The position numbers and the translations under genes were made by a program. Positions 40,086 through 49,826 of a stretch of 64,000 nucleotides of DNA are shown in pieces. This stretch comes from Hyaloraphidium curvatum. Lineage: Eukaryota > Monoblepharomycota > Hyaloraphidiomycetes > Hyaloraphidiales > Hyaloraphidiaceae. Numbering within the stretch: the stretch's first letter is position 1; each line of letters opens with the position of its first letter. The stretch is from the NCBI GenBank assembly GCA_025558095.1, contig JAIVFI010000038.1, positions 62,001 through 126,000 of the forward strand, given 5' to 3'. The notes under the pieces are model-generated. The model had not been told where the DNA came from and made no database searches. It saw only the letters and a list, made by a program, of their open reading frames with translations.

Positions 40086-40576
40086 TGTGCGCGGGACAAG
40101 ATGGCACTGGGCTCTTCGGGAGTACGGCGACCTTGCTCAGGCAGTTCGTGCGGTCCAAGGGTCCGGCCTCAGACGGACCGATCACAATGCGCACTGGCCG
40201 GCCGGACAAAACTTGGGATCGGCGCACTTCTGATTGTCTTGCTTCCCTGGGGGCCCCGGAATTCGCGGCAGTGGATATGCCTGAATTGTTTCCGGCGGCG
40301 GATGGAGGAACTGGACTGCGGCGCGTCCGGGGACGAACCGGCCCCCAGTTGAGCGAAAAGGCCTCGTCCCGCAGTTTGTCCGCCAGCGGGGGGCGCAAGG
40401 CCGGAACGCGCGAGTGCTCACTTGATCTGCGAAATGCAACGGCTAACGAACTTCGATCCGGCGCATCGAGTGCGCGATCTCTCGGTTCTGTTCGGCCGTT
40501 ATCGGAGCGGCTGGTGGCTTCAGGCGCCCAGGCGACGGCCTCACTCACCGAACCGCCGTTCTCCACCGACCCTCCA
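40086..40576. promoter_or_regulatory. shared promoter region of the Ctr / Cys-rich pair
   Basis: The 490 bp between two divergent genes that share a Cys-rich ectodomain. A cTTGCTCAG sequence at 40132-40140 resembles the core of the yeast Mac1 copper-response element (TTTGCTC[A/G]) but differs at one base, and one match is expected fairly often by chance. No TATA box seen. Joint regulation is plausible, not shown. Confidence 0.35.
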
Positions 40577-41764
40577 ATGGCGACTCGTTTCCTCACCGCC
40601 GCAGTAACACTATCCCTCGTCTTCTCTTTTGCTCCCCGCACAGAGGCGCAGCATGGGGGATCCATGAATATGACGGGACCGGGTGGCGTCCTCTCAAGCG
40701 ACCCCTGCGTCCTCCAACCGTCGCGGCCTGAGTGCGAGTACTACCACTTTCCGATGGCCAACACGACAGCCGACCTCAACGCTCTCTGCACGGCCATGCC
40801 TTTCATGAGCGCCTGCACGATTCGCGACATGTGTGAGGCCGGGGCCGTCCCGACGCTGAACGCCACCGGGTGCGTCTCGTGACATCTCGTCCCCGCCGAC
40901 GTGGGCGCCTGTTAACTCGCTACTTCTGACGTGCCGAAATTCCACCACAGGTGGTGCAAGCCGTTCTCCCTCGTGGCCCACGTCTGCTCAGTTGATGAGG
41001 GGATGTCGAGGATGAAGGGTTGCGTCAACTACAACAGGTGCGCTAGTACGGCCGGTCGTCGTGGTCGGAAGCAGGCTGAAAAAGGAGGATCCTTGTCTGA
41101 CACCTGCCGCCTCCCGGTCAGCATGTGCAACGAAACCGCCGGATCCGTTGTCATTCAGTGCGAGGTCATCAAGCCCCTCCCGAACCTTCCATCCACCAAG
41201 GCTGTGAACGCCGAGGTCAAGAGTATCTGCGAAGAAATGCCGGACATGCAGGGTTGCGAGAAGGTCGGTCTCGGACGCATTGTCGACGTTCTTAGCCCCT
41301 CCGTCCAACTGCTGACTCACTCTCGCAGTGTTCTTTCGCCAACAACGTCACGTACGCTAACTGCGACCTCCTGGTACGAGCAGTAGCCAGCGAATCCAAT
41401 GTGTTGCCCTGCTAACTCCGCAGCCGCTCCATAGGGAGTCTACTCGCAACTTTGCCGCTCGATGCCGACGCACACACAGTGCTTCATGATGAACACATTG
41501 TGCGCTGGGCCGACGGGCACCACATCCCTTTGCTCGGGTTGGACCTACACGCAGTACCAAGGTCAGACCTCGCCGCCGTCGGTCGTGACGCAAACGAACG
41601 GGGTTGTGCCGACGAAGCCTACCTCGTCCATGACGGTTGCGACGGCGACAACGACGACTTCCATCATCAGCACAAGCAGGCCCAGCAGCGGCACCACAGT
41701 TGGTTTCAGCATTACTCTGGGCCTGGCACTTGCACTCGTCGCCCTGCGCTACACCACTCTGTAG
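40577..41764 (+). CDS. GPI-anchor-like Cys-rich protein, ectodomain paralogue of the Ctr protein
   Basis: Exons 40577-40869, 40951-41037, 41122-41263, 41329-41373 and 41435-41764; 298 residues. Signal peptide 1-24 then HGGSMNMTG. The body matches the Ctr ectodomain nearly throughout: CTAMPFMSACTIRDMC, GMSRMKGCVNYNSMCNETAG, VNAEVKSICEEMPDMQGCEKC, VTYANCDLL and GVYSQLCRSMPTHTQC. The intron after CDLL is shared by both genes in position and phase. Instead of membrane helices it ends in a Ser/Thr-rich stalk and a hydrophobic tail (GFSITLGLALALVALRYTTL), as in GPI-anchored proteins. Likely a wall/membrane metal-binding or copper-delivery partner; that role is inference. Confidence 0.8.
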
Positions 41765-42122
41765 TTCTGCACAAAGCAGACGAGGAAGCAGATATCCCGG
41801 GAAGTGTAGGATCAGAGCAGGGAGACCTACAGTCGATACGAGTCCGCCACGGGCCATCTGAGTAGACGTCCCTTGACATTGCTCTTTTGACTTTGCCCCC
41901 ACCGTTGTTTGCTCCGTCGATCGCGGCGGACGCGACGCGATCGTGGGGGGCGCGAGCTAGCGCCAGTGGAGGGCACTCAATCGCATTTGTAATCGGCGGC
42001 GAGCCCGACGTGAGCATGCTCGTTTTGTTCTTTCAAACTCTAGTCGGTCCGTCCCGTTCGCGGAAGAGCAGGTGGGCGGGAAAAGCCAACTCCAGTTCTT
42101 TCCTCCGCCGGCCCGTCCGACG
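41765..42122. other. intergenic region
   Basis: About 360 bp between two plus-strand genes; no gene seen. Confidence 0.5.
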
Positions 42123-43658
42123 ATGGCGCCCGCTGCCGCCTCTTCCTTCACCGGCGCTGAATGGCTTGCACTTTTCCCTGCCGCTACCGAGCCCCGGCCG
42201 GCGCTGTCGGGCGAGGCGCCCCCGCCGGACCCCGCTGGACCCGTCCGCCTTGCGCTGCCTCTGACGGCCGCGACGCTGCTCGACGCACTCTCCCCGTTCC
42301 CCGCTTTGCGACGATTCACGCGTCTGCAGATGCTGCTGAGCCCGTGGGCGGTGCGCGCGGGCATCAGGCACGCCGCCGACTTCGTTGGGCGCACCCCGCT
42401 GTTCCTCCTCATTTGGTCCTTCAACGATGGGCGATTTTCGACGCACAACCTCGCGGTGGGCACGGCCGCGGAGCTCTTTGCGTTCTTGTTCGTCCTGCCG
42501 GCTATACTGGGCGCCGGCGGGCACAAGGGTATGAGGACAGGCCTTCGCGAAGCCCCGACAAAGGAGGGGGAGCTCGAATGGGACAGCCACTGGCTCGCGG
42601 GCTTCATCAGATGGCGTCAGCTGTTTGCCGGTGAGGAAGGGCCGGGGCCCGTAAGTCTGGTGCAGCACGATCCCACGGATCCGCTCTGTCCGTGCGAGGC
42701 GGAGACGTGCGCGGGTTCGCTGTTCGCCCACCCCGGAGCGGCGAGGATGGCTGATGCCGTTTTGAAGGCCTTCGTCACTGGAGTTATCGGCTGCTTCTTT
42801 GTCAATTGGTCCGTCTTGGTTCTCGGCTCCTTTTGGACCTCGGGCTGGGGCCCAGCACTAGCGGTCGTGTCGTGGGTCGCGATCCTAAACTGCTATCCGG
42901 TCAACTGGCTTATGCTACCCCGGCAATCGATTGCGTGCTTGAAGCTCTCTTCGCGCCTGCGCAACCGGGCGGCGTTGCTGGCCATGGCGAACCTCGTGCG
43001 CCGGTTCGAACCACTCATTTCAGGAACTACCTGGACATCTCCGCACGATTTTGACGGCACGAACCTGTACTCGGAGCTGCACGATAAGCTGACGCACGTC
43101 TGGGAAACGCGTTTCCACTACTGGTCGGACTCGATTGCCGCCATGCTGTTTTCGGTCGCGTGGATGATCGTTCCGTGCATCATCTTTGCGGTAAGTCTGT
43201 CGCCCGACGCGGCCAGGTTCCTCCCTGCTTACCTGCGATGCGGGCAGGTGGGCTCCTACTGCATCCCGTTCCATGCAATCATGATGATCCTCTTCCTCCT
43301 TTGGGGCGCCCTCTCGGACCTCACGGTGATGGCCGCCTCAAACGCCGAGATCACGGCCGTCTGCGCTGCCTACCACCGCGCGCGGATCGAGCTCCGCCGG
43401 CTCGCGGTCCGTGCGGCCGAGTCCCCCGACGCCGAGCGCCTGCGGCCCGTCGCTGAGGCGCTTTCGAAGCACGATGCGCTGCTGAGCGCCTACATGGATG
43501 GCGACAGGTACAAGGCCAAGTACGCTGGGTTCACGGCAGACTACTCGACCGTGCGGACGGTCGCGGCTACGCTCTTCACCGTCGCCATCGGCACGTTCAC
43601 GCTGCTCAGGGGGGTTGGGGTGTCGTTCACGATCGAGTCGGTGTGTCCAGGCACCTGA
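42123..43658 (+). CDS. multi-pass membrane protein of the CPC family (paralogue B)
   Basis: Single exon, 511 residues, about seven hydrophobic segments. Shares with the genes at 15992 and 49827 an N-terminal W-L/A-LFP segment, the loop motif CPC-x4-C (DPLCPCEAETCAGSL), paired helices around SVLVLGSFWTSG, a basic RLRNRAALLAM segment, and the closing helix VAIGTFTLLRGVGVSFTIES-VCPGT. No introns, unlike paralogue C. Family unknown to me; a chemoreceptor-like or channel role is a guess from topology only. Confidence 0.75.
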   Translation: MAPAAASSFTGAEWLALFPAATEPRPALSGEAPPPDPAGPVRLALPLTAATLLDALSPFPALRRFTRLQMLLSPWAVRAGIRHAADFVGRTPLFLLIWSFNDGRFSTHNLAVGTAAELFAFLFVLPAILGAGGHKGMRTGLREAPTKEGELEWDSHWLAGFIRWRQLFAGEEGPGPVSLVQHDPTDPLCPCEAETCAGSLFAHPGAARMADAVLKAFVTGVIGCFFVNWSVLVLGSFWTSGWGPALAVVSWVAILNCYPVNWLMLPRQSIACLKLSSRLRNRAALLAMANLVRRFEPLISGTTWTSPHDFDGTNLYSELHDKLTHVWETRFHYWSDSIAAMLFSVAWMIVPCIIFAVSLSPDAARFLPAYLRCGQVGSYCIPFHAIMMILFLLWGALSDLTVMAASNAEITAVCAAYHRARIELRRLAVRAAESPDAERLRPVAEALSKHDALLSAYMDGDRYKAKYAGFTADYSTVRTVAATLFTVAIGTFTLLRGVGVSFTIESVCPGT

Positions 43659-44037
43659 CGGCCCAATAGTAGCACGCAGACAAGAGCGAGGTCACCGCGG
43701 GCGGGACGAGTCGGTAGCAAGGAAGTGCAAGATAGCCTTCCGTCTTCGCGCATTCTCAAACAGATGAGATTCATGTTCGAGCCATAACCCGCCTCTGGAG
43801 CAACTGCCACGGAGAAGTCCGCCCGGCCTGGAAACGCAGTCCATTTCCCCGCCGCAAGGGTGGCTGCCGGTGAACCGGACGGACACGGCGATATTCCACG
43901 AATGCCTCGGCAGCTCGAAAAGCACGATCGATTCTGACTCGGCCAAGCTCAAAGGCCTACAAGCGGAGCGACCAACATGCCAAGCACCAGCGACGTGGCC
44001 AAGTGCCCACGAAGAGAGAGTCCCACCCACTACCCAT
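43659..44037. other. convergent intergenic region
   Basis: About 380 bp between two gene ends; AT-richer than the genes. No gene or RNA recognised. Confidence 0.5.
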
Positions 44038-45127
44038 TCAGCGGCCGCTGACGGGGCTCGGAGGGCCCCCAGCCCCGATCCTGACCACGCACGCCAGCGG
44101 GAACATGCCCTCCTGCTTCGTCAGCTTGTTCTCGCCCTTTGCCCAGCCGTCCTCGAACTGCGGAACAGCAACACTCGTCAGCGATCCCGTTGCGCGACCA
44201 CAAGACAGAACCCACCGCCTCGATGATCCTGACCCCGTCCCCCACGTTGAGCAGTATCTCGTCCTCCCGTTCCGGCACGTAGGTCCGCACGACGGTGCAG
44301 TCGATCCCCGCGAGGTCGCCCGTGCCCACGTGCTCCGCGAGGGTGGGCACGGCGGTCTCCCCCGAGCGCACGGAAAAGTTGCGGCCCATCGGGGGCGCGG
44401 TCGGGACGTAGGGTGGGGCCGGCGGGCCCACGAGGCTCGCGGAGCCGACGGATTTGAGGGTGGCGTTGTCGGCGGGAGGAGGAGGGGGGGGGATGTTCGA
44501 CATCTGGTGCTCTGGCGTGGGCGGGAGCCCTTTTGCCGCGGCGTCGCCGTTGGCGTCGGCGGCCTTCTTGGAGCGGGATCTGCGGATCAGGAAGAAAGCG
44601 GCGAGGCCGGCCAGCAGCAGGACGGCGGCGCCGCCGACCGCGATCCCGATGATCGCGCCAGTCGAGAGGCCGCCCGAGGCAGGAGCGGGGGTGGGCGTCG
44701 GTGTTATGGGCTTGTTGACCTCCTCGCACGAGCTCTTCAGCTCCTCGGGGTTGACATTGGCCACTCCGCACGTGGAGAAGCATTCCGCGGCATCGTCGAG
44801 AACGACTGGCTGGCAGAGGCACGCGAAAAGTTGGAGCGGCGTTCCTTGGAGATAGGTTCCACAGAGGAGGACCATCCGCTGGCACGGGGGCGTCTGGCAG
44901 CCCGCGGGCAGGTCCTGTGCGGCCACGCGGCCCGGCGCGGCCCACAGCAGGAGGGCGGCCAGGAACACTGTTGCCGCACGCGCCACGCGCGCTGCTCGAG
45001 CGGGCCCGCGGCGCGCCACCCGTGCCGGCTGCCGGCGGTGCGGAGGAGCGCTCCATCGCGGTGCCGGTTGCGCGCCCCGTGCCCGCCGGGCTCCGTCCTG
45101 CGCCGCGTGCAGAGCAATGTCCGACAT
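44038..45127 (-). CDS. single-pass membrane protein with Cys-rich ectodomain and C-terminal SH3 domain
   Basis: Exons 45127-44216 and 44157-44038 (58 bp intron, donor gtgggt); 343 residues. A basic N-terminus and signal sequence (FLAALLLWAAPGRVAAQ) lead into about 65 residues with ten cysteines, a Pro/Thr hinge, one transmembrane helix (GAIIGIAVGGAAVLLLAGLA) and a basic, Pro-rich cytoplasmic part. The SH3 domain spans the junction: ALYDY-like VVRTYVPEREDEILL, then FEDGWAKGEN and GMFPLACV. Such proteins link surface sensing to actin or polarity complexes in fungi. The start is uncertain: 45127 leaves a long basic N-terminus before the signal; no better ATG is in frame. Confidence 0.8.
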
Positions 45128-45313
45128 GTCGACGGTGCGAGCCGATGCTCGACGGAGAGAAGCGCGGCCTCCTGTGCTAGGTGCTGTGCGCCGAATGCGA
45201 GGTTGCCGCGCAAAAGGGCTCGCCGCGTTCAACCGCCCCGAAGTCCAAGCCACATCGGGACCCGGATCGCAACGGAATCGTTTTCTTTGTCAAACTCTTT
45301 CTCTCTTCATGCC

Positions 45314-47739
45314 TCAAATCCGCGACTCGACCACCTGCCGCACAAGCACGTTCCTCGGATCCACCTGCAAAGTCGTCTTAGGATCGAAGCCCACTTCATT
45401 TTCATTGTCCATCAGCATCGGAGCGACGGGCACGACCTGATCGAATCACTTACCAATATCGTCCCAAGCATCCCTGGCCTCCTCCGGCGTCGGCGCCTTG
45501 CCCCCGGGAAACACGTGCCCGTGGTTTCGCATCCAGCGCTGCTCCGAGTACAGCGCCCCGCCGACCTCAAACACGCGGCCGGTGATCCCTGTGTTGTCCT
45601 TGCTGCAGACGTAGACGACGAGGGGCGAAATCAATTCCTGGGGAGCGATCGGGCATCAGCCCCCGAACGACATCTCGATCGCCCGGTGGAATTGGTTACC
45701 GGAGTCCAACGGGAAATCTCCTTCAGGTCCATTCCCGGGATGGTCGTGAGCATCCTCGTGCCGGCTTGCGGGCACAGCGCGTTGATGAACACGTTCTTGC
45801 GCTTGAAGAGGGGAGCCAAGGCCCTGACGAAGCTAGTGAAGCACTCAGCCCCCGAGCAACCAGCGATCGGGCCATTGAGGCGACCACCCACCCGACCGTC
45901 GCGTTCTTGGCGGCGCTGTAGTTCACCTGCCCGAAGTTTCCGTACGTCCCGCTCGCCGACGCCGTGCAGAGGATCCTGCCGAACCCCTGCGCGGACATAT
46001 GCGTCCACGCGGCGCGGACGGCGCGCTGCATCCCGTGCACATGGACCTCCTGGATGAGCTCAAAGTCCTCGTTGGTCATGCGGGCCAGGCTCTTGTCGCG
46101 GAGGCTGCCGGCGTTGCCTGGCGACGGCGATCAATTCCCGCCCGACGGCCCGCGCGGAAGAGACACCCACTGACGAGCACATCCACCCTGCCAAACTCCT
46201 TGATCGCCTGCTCGATGATCTTCTCGCCGGCCTCCTCGACCCTGGCGAAGTTGGGCACGGCCCGCGGGGCGCCGAGCGCGCGCGCCTCGTCGCAGACCTT
46301 GTTCGCCACGGATTCGTCGACGCCGCGGCCGTTGACGTCGGCGCCGGGGTCGTTCAGGACGAGCGAGGCGCCCAGGCGGGCAAAGAGATGGGCGTGTGCG
46401 CGGCCGATCCCTGGACGGATCGTGGCAGGCATTAGAAAAAAAAGCTTGGCGGCACCGGCCCGTCATACCATTGCCTGCGCCGGTAATCACCACCACCATC
46501 CCCTTGAAATCCGGCTCCGGCTTGGGCTGCTTGACCATCAGCACCCTCGCGCTCGCGGACTTGCCGCTCCTGACCGCCTCGACCAGGTCCAAGATCGCCT
46601 TGTTGTCCGGCGGCTGCGTGGGGTAGTCGAAGGCAGAAAAGTCTTCCACCTGGTTCCAGGCGGAGGCGACGGCGCCGGGGGTGACGCGCTCGTTGCCAAT
46701 CACGGCGCCGTTGCTGCGGGCCAGCTTGAAGGCCCCAGCTGCGGAAAGATGGGTCACGTCAAGACGAATTGCAAAAGGCTGGAACTGCGGACGACGTACC
46801 GTAACCGCCGCCGACGTTGAGGATGGCGCCGCCCGCCTTTGTGCAGGACGGGTGGACGGCGTAGGCCACCACGCCGGCGACCTTGTCCGGCGTCAGCGTG
46901 TTCCTCTGCCCCGCGTCCCCCGGCAGCTGCTCCGTGAGCCTCGTCGACGCCGCCGGGCACAGGACGGTGACCTTGATCCCCTTTGGCGCGCCCTCCTTGC
47001 CCGCCGTCAGGCCGATCCCGATCACCGCGGCCTTGGCGGCCGAGTACTCCGAGAGGTTGGCGGTGCCGAAGACGCCAGCGGCCGAGGCGGTGACGACGAC
47101 GCGGCCGCCGCCGGACTTGGCCGACTCGGCGAGGTGGGGCCAGGCTGCACGGAGGACGGCAAAGGTGCCGAACACGTGGACCCGGTAGACGCGCTTCCAC
47201 TGCTCGAGGTCCACGTCGTCGTACTTCTTGTAGACCCCGATCCCGGCGTTCGCGATCACTGTAGGGGAGCGAGACGGTTGGCATGGGTTCCGAGGCTTGT
47301 AAGAGTCTCGTACCGATGTCGATCCGGCCCCAAGCGTCCATGGCCTGCTTCACCATCGCGTCAGCGCCGTTGGGTGCCGCTGCCGTCACGTCCTCGGCAT
47401 TTGGCAGGGCTTCGCCGCCCGCCGCGTTGATCTCGGCCGCGACGCGTTCAGCGGCGGAAGTGGAACGGGGTCCTTCGCCCGAGATGCTGCCTCCGTAGTC
47501 GTTGACGAGCACCCTGCAGCCCCGGGAGCCGAGGAGAAGGGCATATTGGCGGCCGAGGCCCGAGCCAGCACCACTTTGGGGGCGGAAATGGCGCCGGGGA
47601 GAGAGGGGAGACGCCGCGGGAGACACGACACGAGAGACGCTCCGGATGAGAAACTGCGGTCGGAGTGACCCGGATCGTCCCACGTGATGATTGCTACGCG
47701 CTTTATTCCGTCCGAATCCCAGCGCAGCTGGCTGGCCAT
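45314..47739 (-). CDS. peroxisomal two-domain SDR enzyme (Fox2-type dehydrogenases, no hydratase)
   Basis: Nine exons: 47739-47684, 47573-47314, 47258-46800, 46738-46469, 46410-46171, 46117-45892, 45832-45700, 45637-45454 and 45393-45314; 635 residues. Two SDR domains in tandem: TGAGSGLGRQYA, VIANAGIG and YSAAKAAVIG in the first; TGAGNGIGRAHA, VSNAGSLRDKS and NYSAAKNATVG in the second. Both have Tyr-x3-Lys. This is the dehydrogenase half of the fungal multifunctional beta-oxidation protein, oxidising 3-hydroxyacyl-CoA. The hydratase (hotdog) domain that normally follows is absent: the protein ends in VVESRI, a PTS1-like tail. An in-frame TGA at 45447-45449 is removed by the last 60 bp intron. 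Confidence 0.85.
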
Positions 47740-48285
47740 TGTGGGAACGGTGAGGGAGCGGCTTCCAAGCAGTGGCGATCGGGCGCAACCATAAACGAAG
47801 AAGACCGCTCAACCAGACCTCTCATCTCTCATCGCACACTTGCAGCACGATGCTGAAAGAGAATACTGGAATGCGCATCAAGGAGGACGAGCTGTGCTGG
47901 CTGCTGATGGCTTCTGGTTACATCTTTCGGCACCTTGATTACGTTGACCCCGTTGCCTGTGTCCATTGCATCTCCCACCAATCCAATGAGGTGGATCAAT
48001 GTCTTCCTGATCTATGACAATCCAAAATGGATCAGACCTGGGATGTGGGTGACGGTGGGGGACAGCAGCGATGGCCGTGCGTCGGATCGGGCGCGCCAGT
48101 TTACCCCTCCTTCGCTTTTCGGCCGCTGCCCCCACACCAGCAGAGGTCCCGCTGCCGCCGGTACCTTGTCGTCCGCTTCTTTTGGGCTCTGGAACAGCGG
48201 CCGCTTGAGTGCTGCAGGCCGCCTTTGCCGGCCGCGCTGCCCGAGGACTCCGTCGCTTCCATCTTCTTCCCGACCGCTCCCCCCG
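47740..48285. other. divergent intergenic region
   Basis: About 545 bp between the Fox2-type gene and the gene at 48286. AT-richer around 47780-48030 than the coding flanks. No gene seen. Confidence 0.5.
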
Positions 48286-49053
48286 ATGGCGACCGCCGTG
48301 CGCAAGGAAAAGACCTTTGGCACGCTCGGCAAGCCCGGCCAGGCTTTCAAGGATGAGAGCCTGGAGGACTTCCTGAAGGACTTTACGAGCAGTGTGACCA
48401 CATCGGCGGTCGTGTCGGTCAAGGAGGGCAAGGCCAAGTACCTCAAGGACATCCCGGGCGGCGGCGACCTGGAGCGCCAGCTCAAGAAGAAGGCCGTCGA
48501 GATTGGCGCCCCGCTGCCGCCGCCCGATGCGTTTGTCGAATCGGCCGAAGCCAAGGCCCGCGAGAACATCCCCGAGGCCTGGCCCGAGCTGGACCATCCC
48601 GTCTTCCAGGTCTCGGAGCGGGAGCTGAGGCAGGCCGAGGAGAAGGAGGCCAAGGACAACGCGTCCGTGTTTTCCAAGACCGCATCCTCGATCCGCTCCA
48701 AGATCACGCAGAGCAAGCAGAACGGCGTGTCCGACCTCCCCGGTGGCCTGCTCATCGCCGACGCCAAGCAGAAGCGCGAGGCCATCGGTCGCCAGGCGCT
48801 GAACGCCTCCAGGGCGAGGAGGGCCTGGGACACCGTGCGCACGCACGTGGACTCGCCTGTCGCGATCATTTTGAACAATCAGCGGGCAGGTTCTGGCCCC
48901 GTGGTGGAGCCAGCAACCGAAAGGGACGAGGCGCTCCCGGTGCCGGAAGCGCCAAAGATCGATCCCAGGGAAGCGTTCTACCTGGCGGCGATCGAAGCGC
49001 ACGAGAAGGAGAAGGCGAAGGAGAAAGGGGCGGGGGAGAAGGAGGCTTCCTAG
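48286..49053 (+). CDS. hypothetical charged protein
   Basis: Single exon, 255 residues. Starts MATAVRKEKTFGTLGKPGQ, with helical stretches rich in Lys/Glu (LERQLKKKAVEIG; ELRQAEEKEAKDNASVFSK), a moderately conserved-looking core (ADAKQKREAIGRQALNASRA) and an acidic/basic helical tail (HEKEKAKEKGAGEKEAS). No signal peptide or membrane segment. No family recognised. The frame is open upstream but the coding character starts at this ATG. Confidence 0.65.
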   Translation: MATAVRKEKTFGTLGKPGQAFKDESLEDFLKDFTSSVTTSAVVSVKEGKAKYLKDIPGGGDLERQLKKKAVEIGAPLPPPDAFVESAEAKARENIPEAWPELDHPVFQVSERELRQAEEKEAKDNASVFSKTASSIRSKITQSKQNGVSDLPGGLLIADAKQKREAIGRQALNASRARRAWDTVRTHVDSPVAIILNNQRAGSGPVVEPATERDEALPVPEAPKIDPREAFYLAAIEAHEKEKAKEKGAGEKEAS

Positions 49054-49120
49054 ATTGTTGGTGTCTTGCTAGATCATCTCTGCGTGTGTGTACACTAAGT
49101 GTGGGATTCGTGCCACTTTT

Positions 49121-49648
49121 TCAGACTCTGATCCGCAGCTTCCACTTGACCTTCTTCCACCGCAGGACTGCCATCAGCATCCCACCAATCAGCCACATCC
49201 CTGCCATGAATCCGAGCACGGGCCGGTAATCCGCACCGACGCGCTGGCCGTCCACGTAGATTGTGTTGGCGTCGATGATCGAGCCACATATGGCCGTCCC
49301 AAAGGCCTCTCCGGGAAAGAACGAGAGATAGAGCACGCCAACGACGGCACCCAGATTGTCAATTCCAAACTCGATCACGGCCAGGATCGGCATCCCGACC
49401 AGGGGCGTCCCGCAGAAGAGAGCCCACAGCATCGACGCCGCGATCGTGGTGGCCAAGTTCGTCGGAGCCGGCAGCCATATGAGGCTGGTGGCTAGGAAGG
49501 GCACGGCGCAGGCCAGAATCCACATGTTGATCTCGCCAACTCGGTCCGTGAAGAAACCGCCGACAATCCTTCCCAAAGCAACCGTTGCCGAAAACGCAGC
49601 GACAAGTGCTGCTCCCGTCGCATTCGAGTATCCTCCATCGCGCAACAT
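49121..49648 (-). pseudogene. truncated MFS transporter, C-terminal half only
   Basis: A 175-residue frame containing helices 7-12 of a monocarboxylate-type MFS protein: GALVAAFSATVALGRIVGGFFTDRVG (helix 7-8 loop with the second-half GRxxGxxxDR motif) to GFMAGMWLIGGMLMAVL. The N-terminal six helices that should precede 49648 are absent; only 180 bp separate it from the next gene's stop codon, and they show no matching frame. Probably a decayed or truncated copy. A half-size protein could still be translated. Confidence 0.65.
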
Positions 49649-49826
49649 CAGAGGGCTTTGAACGGATTCGGCCCCATTTGCTCAATTATTCTGATCATGT
49701 GCGTCCGCGCTCCGAAAGCCCAGTGCGTCAGGCGATCCTCGCGAGCTTTCCAAATTGTGCATTTAGCAAAATCGGTCGACCATCTGATCTCTCGTTTGTT
49801 GGTGTAGCCTTCCCATCGCCTCACAA

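Noticed and set aside
40132-40140. Mac1-like copper element as a firm regulatory site
   Set aside because: One mismatch and a short motif; kept only as a weak note in the intergenic entry.
45446-45460. In-frame TGA suggesting stop readthrough in the Fox2-type gene
   Set aside because: A 60 bp intron (45453-45394) removes it and rejoins WDDIVGFD in phase, as in homologues.
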